In this document: in pieces, positions 56,289 through 64,000 of the stretch
Numbering within the stretch: position 1 is the stretch's first letter
How the letters are laid out: each line of letters starts with the position of its first letter
Assembly (NCBI GenBank): GCA_910595825.1
Contig: OU343160.1
Coordinates: forward strand, 54,492,982 to 54,556,981
Direction: 5' to 3'
Source of the DNA: Philhelius pedissequus
Lineage: Eukaryota > Arthropoda > Insecta > Diptera > Syrphidae
Length of the DNA stretch: 64,000 nucleotides
Position numbers and translations under genes: made by a program
Notes under the pieces: generated by a model
The model's database searches: none
Told to the model about the DNA's origin: nothing
Seen by the model: the letters and a program-made list of their open reading frames with translations, nothing else

Positions 56289-57109
56289 ATGTAAGTTGTT
56301 TTTTCGTTATATTTTTACAAATTAATATAAATTCAAGTACTTAATAGGGCAGTCACGCAATCGCAAATTGCGATTTTAACTTCTTTTATGGATGAACATC
56401 CCGATTTGGAAAATGAGATAAACAAATTGTGGGCTGATTTGGCTGCAAATTTGAATGCCGATGGGTTTCCCACGAAGAGCATTACATCATGGAGAAAGGT
56501 CTGGACAGACTATAAATACCGCGTCAAAAAAAAAGGTAAGCCAAAATTTGTTGGCAAGACAAAAGACGGGAGGCGGACCTTTTGAATAAATACCCATATC
56601 ACAAGATGAAGAAAAAATAATTGAATTAACTTCAGTCCGATCTGCGGTCTCAGGGATTTGTTCTCAAGTTTTTGGTGCTCCAGTTACGTCGAGCTCAAAT
56701 TAAAAATAGGAAGTGGATGATTTAGAGGAGGTATTGCGAGGAATAGTGGAAAGTCCACAGCGATCTGCAGATACTGAAAACAATGCAAGTGAAGATGCAT
56801 TGTTAAAACCAAGAAAAAGGTAACGCTACTAATAGTTATTTATATTGTGGGTAGTTGTAACGATTTCCTTATAGAAATTTAAATTCATCCATCGCAGTCA
56901 ACTCTCCTAAGAAACGAAAAATGAATGAGGACTCTGTGCAACATCTATTGAAGCTGCAAATTGAAAAAGACACAGAGTTCCAAAATAATGTGACGAACAT
57001 TCTATAGGAAAGGAACGAACAGAATGCAGTTTTCCATAGAAAAGTTATTGCATTGCTTGAAAGAAGAAATGAAATTGCCGAACAGCAATTACAAAAAAGA
57101 TTTTTTTAA
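56289..57109 (+). pseudogene. Harbinger Myb/SANT-like DNA-binding protein gene, disrupted
   Basis: In Harbinger elements this accessory protein assists nuclear import and end binding of the transposase. The inferred structure has exon 1 ending in AT at 56290, intron 56291-56347 (GTAAG...TAG), exon 2 56348-56819, intron 56820-56874 and exon 3 to TAA at 57107. Splicing would create ATG across the first junction, giving a peptide that starts MAVTQSQIAILTSFMDEHPD. The SANT-like helices include LWADLAANLNADGFPTKSIT and SWRKVWTDYKYRVKKK, followed (after a shift in the A9 run at 56525) by a TGGGPFE box typical of the family. Then come an IIELTSVRSAVSGI segment, an acidic DDLEEVLRG stretch and a C-terminal coiled-coil-like LLKLQIEKDTEFQ / LLERRNEIAEQQLQ. 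Stops at 56588, 56701, 56707 and 57005 break it. Confidence 0.85.
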
Positions 57110-57437
57110 GTAAAAAAATGAAATGTTATGTTGTTATGTTAGGTTAAGTGTTTTTTGTTTATGTTAATGTTCTTTAGCTTTTAAATCGTTGAATTACTTA
57201 CTTTTTTTTAATTTAGTGTTAAAAAAGTTCCTTTTAATGAACAATTTTATGTTCATATTATTAATAAGAACTTATTTATTGAAAATTAAATTATGTATTT
57301 TGAAATGAGTTTTTAATATTATCTCTTATGTTCGTTGCAATTTGCTTCATTGAGTTGGCTCCATTAGTCATTTGTAAATCGCTTATATTATAACATGGAA
57401 AGTTTCCTCCTCTAAGACAATGTTGTTACTTTCAACA

Positions 57438-58626
57438 TTAGTATAGTATACAAATGTTGTGCAACGCGGCACAAACATTTGCAAAAGTAGCAACTTTTTT
57501 CGGGTCGTAGCTGCTCTTCCTTTCTTGTATTAAAATTCTCCATCGACCTGAAGGTTGTAAAAATAATGTAATTGGTTATTGTAACATATAGATTATTATT
57601 TACCTTTGTACACCTATGCACCTTTCTATCAAGTTTCTTGCTTTGGCATGTATATTATTAAAATTTGTTTTCCTAGAATCGGATGAGCGTCTATATGGTG
57701 TAATTAACCAAGGTTCTAGAGGGTATCTACTATCACCTTAAATATTTTGTTAAATTGCTTAACAACTTTATTTTTTTAGAACTGTTGTATCTACCTAAAA
57801 GCCGAAAGCTATGGTCTTGCTCATTAAAATTGTTTACAAAAAACGCCTTTTCATTGGAATGTTTCCATACAAATGAATCGTGTGCACATCCACCACATCT
57901 GGAATTTATTGCCATTATGCGCATTTTATGATCACAGATCTTTAAAAAGGAAGCATTCTTATATATTGTATTTTTAATTAATTTATTTAACTTACAATCA
58001 TTGTATTGAGACTATGTTTTCCCTTCCGGTTAAAAAATGTTTGTTTGTTTTTCCGAGGTCTTTGTAAAAAAATATGTGTACCATCTATGCAGCCAACAAC
58101 TAAGTACATACAAAAATATAAAATAAATATTCAATTGTATATGATTTTTGCAAACAAGGGTCTTATTTACCTCCTAGTACTCCGAACTTTCGATAAAACC
58201 ATTGCTTCGTTTCGGCCTTTTCGATTTCATTGGAAACACGCCATTTTATCCGCAAGGCACATAACTTCTCTTCTAAAATGTTCGTTGTCGTTGTAATTAT
58301 TTTGGACACTGTGCTTTGCGCTAGAGCCAATGCAAAATCACATCCTGCTAACCATTGGTACGCTCAACGTCTCAAGGGTAAGAGCAAGTCTTATTATTGG
58401 AGGTATGTAAGTTGAACGAAACCCGTTTGACAAATTAACCATTTCAAGTACCATCACGAATGCTTCTTTTGAAAGTCGAAAGTGTTGAACAAAACTAGAA
58501 TAAATAAATTTTAGCAATTATAGATTTTTACGAAAAAAATCATACTTACATATGAGTTGGAAGAGATAAGGTATTTAATTTATCTCTCAACTGTCGTCGC
58601 ATGCGTATAAGTTGTATTTTTTTCAT
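57438..58626 (-). pseudogene. Harbinger DDE transposase gene, five introns, two frame breaks
   Basis: Minus-strand exons are 58626-58550, 58494-58171, 58099-57996, 57939-57795, 57736-57604 and 57547-57438. The introns between them are GT-AG and 55-71 nt long. The product begins MKKIQLIRMRRQLRDKLN. Then come a FVQHFRLSKEAFVMVLEM HTH-like region, WLAGCDFALALAQSTVSKII, and the first catalytic Asp in VVGCIDGTHIF (58099-58070). The second Asp is in GGCAHDSFVW (about 57880), followed by LLGDSRYPLEPWLITPY across the 57737-57794 intron. The catalytic Glu is in NLIERCIGVQ (about 57625), and a VATFANVCAALHNICI end follows. That is the DDE_4/Harbinger domain in full. A frame break near 58375 (before AYQWLAGCD) and a one-base mismatch at the last splice junction (57603/57547) prevent a clean frame. 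No in-frame stop was seen elsewhere. Confidence 0.9.
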
Positions 58627-58819
58627 TTTCACTTTCTACAATAAGGAAATTGGTCCGTCGAAACATTTTCAACTCAATTTGTGAATTCAACAGATAAGAA
58701 TACAAGCTGTCAATTGACAGTGGAAACAAAATCATTCAACTACAGTCCCTACAAACTTCAAAATTAATGCAAGACGATACCAGTTTAGCTATCGTCCAAA
58801 CGCTATCATAATGACGATA

Positions 58820-58916
58820 GCGTTTTGATGATTATTGACTTACGTGAAGCAAATAAAGGTATTACTATAGTTCAGACCATATCGTCTGACGATAATCGAA
58901 TTACGGAATGACCCCC
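58820..58916 (-). repeat. Right TIR and subterminal repeats of the Harbinger element
   Basis: Reads TTACGTGAAGCAAATAAAGG, CATATCGTCTGACGATAATCG, then AATTACGGAATGACCCCC, the inverse of the left end. Confidence 0.85.
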
Positions 58917-59980
58917 AGTTTTCAATGTTTACCTTTATACTAAATATGAACTCAAATCATACCACTTTACCACATTTCATTTCCTTACAGCAATCCGAAG
59001 TGCTTCATAATTGATATCGATTCCAAGAGAGTGAGTGGATACCACGCCCGGAACGGAAGTCTTAAGCTTTTCGATTTTTATTTGTAGTTATATGCGCTTC
59101 AAGAGAAGACCTACCGATCTACCGTATTTTATAATCCTACAGCAGTCTGAAGAGCTTTTTTTTAATTGAAGAAATAATTGGAAGAATTGAATAAGTCCCA
59201 AAGTTTCCAAAAATTAAATTTTGATCCAAATTCTATTTCTGTTACGTGGAAAAAAGAAAGAAAATAACCTTTTTAACAGAAATGGTGTTAGGCAATTTCA
59301 CGAAAATCGATTTGTAAATATTCCTAACAAAAAAATCTTAACAAAATTTTGTTATATTTTTTTCTCCTTTTGGGCGTTATTTTTCATCTTTCTTTTTTTT
59401 TTAAGGAAAGAACGCCTAGAATTCAACTATGAAAATTCAAATTGAAAGAACATCCACAATTGGAAATATCGCCCAAATAAGGAAATAACGTCCAAATATT
59501 GGGAAAAAACGCCTTAATCAAAATCTTGTCAATAGTTGTACTCCTTTTTAAATCAAACCGCTCAATTTTTCGAATTATTTTATTTGTTAGATTTAGATGA
59601 TAAAGTTATTGTTTACATTGTCGACATATTGTCTACATTGTCTACGTTGAAATGTAGACAGTTAAAGTCGACACGTAGAGGAACTACACTGTTCAGCAGG
59701 AGCTGGAGAAACCACTTCTTTGTTAGCAGGCACTTCTGCATCAATTACCGCTTCTGGGTCGGTTAATTCATTTTTACTCTTGTTATATTGACTTTTGAAT
59801 GACATTTCAGAGTGAAAACGTCAAACTAATCTTTTTTTCTGTGGTGAAAACTCTTCAAGATTAATTTCTAATCTAGTGAATTTTAACCGGATTATCTTTA
59901 TCATTAGGTGAATACGTAGTATTAGGGCGGCCCTAAATTTAAAAAACACACAGCATTTGATAGCGAGGATGGGTTCAGGA
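58917..59980. other. Unassigned stretch between the two Harbinger copies
   Basis: AT-rich, with GTCGAC and GTCTACATTGTCTACGTTGA words at 59618-59665. No gene could be supported. Confidence 0.35.
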
Positions 59981-60555
59981 GGCTCATTCCGTAACGAGAT
60001 CGTCTTTAATTCGCTTCACGTAACTTAATCACTATCGTCTCGTCAATCGTTTATAATTTGAGAGCATTTAGAACATTTCAGAAGCTCTCAAACTTTTGCT
60101 GATTTCAACTCAACTGTTACGACTGTCATAAATGTCAATAAAGTTGTGTGTATTGTTTTGTATTTGGCGGGCATAAAGTTATATAATTAGACAAAAATGT
60201 CAGTTATTTTTCTCAGTTATATTTCTTACAAATTGATAAAAATGTAATTAATGTACATCAATTTATATATAGCGCAGCCAAACAGTCTCAGATTGGAATT
60301 TTGACTCGATATATGGATGAACACACCGATTTGTCTCTAAATTGTCTTCGCATTCGTATTAATTGTATTTTTCCCCAACTTGCGTTTTCATTTATACTTT
60401 CCAACACAAGAAAATTGGTTCGCCGAAAAATTTTAACATTAAAACGCTATCATTGTGACGATAGCGTTTTGACGATTATCGACTTACGTGAAGCAAATAA
60501 AGGCATCATTATAGTTCAGACGATATCATCTGACGATAATCAAGTTACAGAATGA
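59981..60555 (+). mobile_element. Internally deleted Harbinger derivative, about 575 bp
   Basis: The left end GGCTCATTCCGTAACGAGATCG (59981) and right end GATAATCAAGTTACAGAATG then ACCCCC (60533-60557) match the 56033-58916 element. The left flank keeps the 5' region through the start of the Myb/SANT exon (SQIGILTRYMDEHTDL, 60286-60335). It then joins directly to the transposase first-exon region in antisense (LNCLRIRINCIF), losing about 2.2 kb. A 36-bp block near the left end (the ACGATAATCGTC pair) is also missing. It carries no complete gene and depends on a transposase in trans. Confidence 0.9.
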
Positions 60556-62400
60556 CCCCCTTGGTTTTTCCAAAATCGCTTTGGGGCGAACCCGGAGTAA
60601 TTTCTGGGCTCAACGAAACGAACAAGTTTATTATTGTAGCTGTATTTCACGAATGACAACTCCGATGTTTTACTTAAGTACATAAATAATTGTTGTTAGA
60701 ACAATATAGAATTTGTTTTTGATACAATTCCAAAGACAAAATATATTCAAAGCCTCAAAGTTCAGAAGGCGTATTCGACTTGAATTTGAAACCTAGTCAA
60801 GTTTCTGATTTCTGATTGACTAGCTGCCAACAAAAATTCCTTCCAATAAAGAGAACTTTGGAAAGCTAGTCAAGAAATATCTCTCTTCATCTCAAGTCAA
60901 TTGCATTTAATTATAATTATAATATGTTTTGTATGTAATCTCTTGTGTCTTCTGAACATGTACAATGCCTGCATATTGAAAATAAACGTCGCTGACATTC
61001 GTAGCGTAAATTTCGGCAAAACGTATGTCAACATCATTCGGTAACTCAATCAATTCACTAAAACGATTGGACATGCGTCACTTCCCAAGATTTACGACTG
61101 ACGCAACTAACACTCTGTGAAATTAAACAAGCAAAATTTCATTGTGCTCAGAAAAAAATCGAACGTTTGGTTGCAAGGAATTTGAGACATTTGCTTATTT
61201 TTTCTCTAGTTTTAATAAGTGAGGAAGAGATTATAAAAATATTTAATTTTTCAAAAAAAAAAACTTATCATTTGTATGATTATGTATGTATATGATATCG
61301 TCACTAAAGATAAAGGATGTGTTTTTGTTTAAGCCCCCCAGTACAACACATATTTTTTTTAAGGTGAGCTTTTGAATATTGTGTTGGCATTAGTACAAAA
61401 AGTGGTAAATTTGCCGAAAAATCTAGATCTGCAAAAATGATCTAGATTCAAAAATAAATCAATTTATGTATTTTTATAACCAATAGAATGCAAAAATTCA
61501 TTATTTTGAAAGATCTAGATATAAAATAAATTGATTTATGTTGGTAATTACAAAATGGCGCGAAACGTTTTGTTAGAGGGTCAAGAATTATAGTCAGGTA
61601 GATGAAGCAGGACATACATATTTCCCTGGAAGCTATTCGACAATTCGAATCTTGGGAACGTGAATGATGATAAAAAGCTTCCCTCTGAACTTATTGGTAT
61701 AAGGAATAAACGTTTCCAGGCCATTTTGCTGTATAATTTCATAGGATTTTTTGTTCAATTGAAATTTATTTTGTGGGAGATTCACGGTAGTAGGAAAAAT
61801 TTCAAGGTAATAAAATATTCCGTGGAACCATGGGAAAAGAAATTCCCTGGGAGAATCCCGATAGGGTCTCTTGTAAATACCTTATATACTCAATTTATTC
61901 TAGGCATGTACATATTTTTTTTTGTAATTCATTTTTATTGACCATTTACTTATAACTAACTTAAAGCTAGACAAAAATTCACAAGACTAGCCTACTTATC
62001 AATACATTACAACTAACTTACTGGCCCTTTACGGGCACTCTAAGCTAAACTATATCTCTTAAAACTAAAGTCTTTCGACCTAAAATCTATTTTTATTAAT
62101 CTATTTGAGTTAATGCTAAGTATTTTATTTTTTAATTTTTACCAAGAAAATATGTTTTAAGAAAAAAACTTGGTATCATATCGCTTTTTTAATTTTATCT
62201 TATAAACTACCTAAAGCTAGACTTAAAATAATTAAAACTAGATAAAACTAATTTAAACCATTTAAGATACCTACAAATATATAAAACTAGTTAAATCTAC
62301 TTAAAAACTAAAACAGCCACAGCAGCAATTTCTTTTTTGTTTTAATTTTTTTGTGTATATTTTGAATATGCATACAGAAACACATGCAGCCATACATGCC
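60556..62400. other. Unassigned stretch
   Basis: A 93-codon plus-strand frame at 61660-61941 has no motif I recognise. A related pair of GATCTAGAT / AAATAAATTGATTTATG words lies at 61425-61475 and 61510-61545. At 61950-62330, CTAGACTTAAA/AACTAGATAAAACTA-type words repeat loosely. Confidence 0.35.
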
Positions 62401-63010
62401 CATACATATACGCTCATATTTGAACATATGCAGCCGCATACATAAATATTTTTAATTTTTTTTTGGTGCCACCCTGACTGTCCCTAATACCTAATTTTCC
62501 AAAATCTATGGAAGTCGAATAAGATGGTATGTCTTGGCCGACTATCTGCGTGATAGCATTGTAACCACCAGAAGTGGTTCTCTTGCTTCGCCCTATCCCT
62601 TCGGGCCCGATCGGACACAGTCCTACTGAACCGAAGGCACTCTTCTCCACCTTGGGCGATGATATCTCAACCGTACAGTAGTCGCCTATCTACAGTTTTC
62701 CGACTGACGTGATAGATGAGCGGAACCGCCACTCTATCCTGTATCAGGCCTCGACTGTCTAAATATAGGAATGCCTCGGGGGGATGTAACCACTTAACCG
62801 CGCACTCTCAAAGTATTCATTTTTGGGGTAATAAGGCTTAAAAATGAAGCAGTTGGCTGAGTACATCGCTCTTGCAATGTGACCCCGAATCAGCTTAAAC
62901 AAAAAATTATCTATTCTGTTTATGTTGGCTCCGTTGTATAGAACCTGGTTAAAATAATATCGTTTGTACTCCGACTCTGGTGTTCTGTGTAATCCAAGCA
63001 GCGTTGCCGT
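62400..63010 (-). pseudogene. Coding-like, GC-richer segment of unknown identity
   Basis: On the minus strand one frame is open from 63000 to about 62758. It includes RTPESEYKRYYFNQVLYNGA, INRIDNFLFKLIRGHIARAM and NEYFESARLSGYIPPRHSYI. After stops the same frame reopens as a 78-residue stretch (62650-62414) with GSVGLCPIGPEGIGRSKRTT. An alternative frame between gives GLIQDRVAVPLIYHVSRKTV. The composition and long near-continuous frame look like decayed coding sequence, perhaps of a retroelement, but I do not recognise the family. Confidence 0.35.
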
Positions 63011-63672
63011 TTGGCCAGCAAAGGGGCCAAATGGCCAATATTTTGCGTTCGGGACCCGTGGCCACCACTTTTTTAAAAATTACCTAATTGGCCACTTTTT
63101 ATTAATTCAATAAGATTTGCATTCGAAAAGTTCTTAAAATTGGCATATTTCATAAAAAAAAATTCAATTCCACAACATTTTGTACTGAACCCTGTTGTCT
63201 TACCTCGAAAAATTCACCCATCTTTGCATTCAGCGAAAGCAAACTGACAGAAGAAAGGGACAACACTACACCGTGACAGTATTTTGTTTTGGAATTTATT
63301 TAGAAAAGAAAAACAGTTATGTACGTCTACGTTTTATTTTGTGTATCACTGGCATAACGATGAAAATTTAATTTATGATTTAAACTTCTGTAAAAATAAA
63401 TACATAAATAAATTATTTATTAAGGTTTTTAATAGTCGCACCGAATGTGCAGCTATCACCAACAAATATAGACAGCGATCCTCATCAGAATTCTAAGAAT
63501 GATCAGTTACGTTCAAGTTATGTTCAAGCGCAAAATTATCTAAATCTTCTGATATTGCGCAGATTTCTCTAGAACACCCACAAAATTCGAATGTATCCAA
63601 GGTTCCAAAAGGAATGCAATCGACAACATCGATTCACGGTGGTGAATATTTCAAATTAAAGTCAGTTTAAGT
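63010..63672. other. Unassigned stretch
   Basis: GGCCA words cluster at 63015-63065 and again at 63095. No gene could be supported. Confidence 0.35.
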
Positions 63673-63910
63673 TTTTTTTTTTTATTTATTTAACTATATG
63701 CCTGTAAGAACTAAGGTCTTTTAAATGCCACCTGAATTGCACGGCACTAGTTTTTGGCACAGTGGAGTTGAGAACCAGGTATTGACTGTCTCATTTTAAC
63801 CCATGGGCGGCATCCAATTAAAATTGGAGGTATAGAAAAGAATGCGCCTAGCGTGGGGATCGAACCCACACGTCTAAGTCTTTCAAGCACTTTATCCACT
63901 AATAATTAGA
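63673..63910 (-). mobile_element. tRNA-derived SINE, type 1, complete
   Basis: On the plus strand a poly(T) and TTTATTTATTTAACTATATG (the inverted 3' end) begin the element. CCTGTAAGAACTAAGGTC, TGCACGGCACTAG, GGCGGCATCCAATTAAAATT, GGAGGTATAGAAAAGAATGC and the inverted B box TGGGGATCGAACCCA (63855-63869) follow. The tRNA-like head ends near 63910. It is the best-preserved type 1 copy. Confidence 0.85.
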
Positions 63911-64000
63911 TTTTGATTGAGATTTTGAATAAATGTTTATGAAATGTCTTTGGTCTATTTTATTTTACACATTGTGGCATTTTTCTATATGGGACCCTTT

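Larger units (their letters stand above)
56033..58916 (+). mobile_element. Near-complete PIF/Harbinger element, about 2.88 kb, two convergent genes
   Basis: The terminal inverted repeats are GGGGGTCATTCCGTAATT on the left and its complement ending at 58916. Subterminal regions are packed with GACGATA/TATCGTC words and share TTGCTTCACGTAA (56102 and, inverted, 58832-58845). The plus strand carries a Myb/SANT-like gene (56289-57109), the minus strand a DDE transposase (58626-57438). They converge with about 330 bp between stops. A 3-bp CAG target duplication is possible, but the G/C run at the ends makes it ambiguous. Introns are all 55-71 nt. Two-gene content, TIRs and the DDE motifs together identify the superfamily. 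An internally deleted derivative lies at 59981-60555. Confidence 0.95.

Noticed and set aside
57723..57793. A 64-bp insertion with a 7-bp target duplication (TAGATAC) in the Harbinger transposase
   Set aside because: A 58-nt GT-AG intron at 57737-57794 restores LLGDSRYPLEPW exactly, so an intron explains it better and the 7-bp repeat is chance.
63850..63910. A functional tRNA gene on the minus strand
   Set aside because: The tRNA-like head is joined to the type 1 SINE body found in other copies.

Overview
The window looks like a gene-poor, AT-rich stretch of an insect chromosome. Dipteran is my guess, and a weak one. It rests on GT-AG introns of only 55-71 nt in the one spliced unit seen, short TATG/TACA runs, and the mix of Tc1, DD41D mariner-like, Harbinger, Helitron, jockey-type and tRNA-SINE elements. 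I recognise no host protein-coding gene, no rRNA and no functional tRNA. Nearly everything that can be identified is transposon-derived, and much of the rest is low-complexity A/T sequence.

Layout. At 0.9-10 kb there are many copies of a composite AT-rich dispersed repeat (families A and B below), a GAGACC-rich inverted-repeat block (6.1-6.9 kb) and a 12-bp minisatellite (8.65-8.99 kb). At 10.9-18.2 kb there are three decayed non-LTR retrotransposon fragments and two tRNA-derived SINEs. At 19.5-24.6 kb there are more family A copies, one split by a SINE, a 112-bp tandem duplication and a truncated mariner-like transposase. At 25.6-30 kb there are another mariner-like remnant and two Helitron 3' ends flanking a degenerate tandem array. 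At 32.0-33.7 kb lies a complete Tc1-type element of about 1.7 kb with an intact 342-residue DD34E transposase and IR/DR ends. At 34.0-35.3 kb lies a complete DD41D mariner-like element with both TIRs and only a few inactivating changes. At 35.7-38.2 kb is a decayed multi-copy arthropod gene of unknown function, split by a SINE. At 38.5-39.7 kb is a 339-bp satellite array. At 40-46 kb there are more family A/B copies. At 46.8-48.6 kb is a 5'-truncated non-LTR retrotransposon (RT plus RNase H). At 49.5-54.7 kb there are a microsatellite, more repeats and a cluster of ATCGAT palindromes. At 56.0-58.9 kb is a nearly complete PIF/Harbinger element with two convergent, intron-containing genes. Its internally deleted derivative lies about 1 kb away at 60.0-60.6 kb. 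At 62.4-63.9 kb there are an unassigned coding-like segment and a SINE.

How it works together: this is layered transposon accumulation. The Tc1 element is the only one whose protein appears intact. The Harbinger pair illustrates how a two-gene element produces a non-autonomous derivative. SINE and Helitron junctions give a relative order of insertion.
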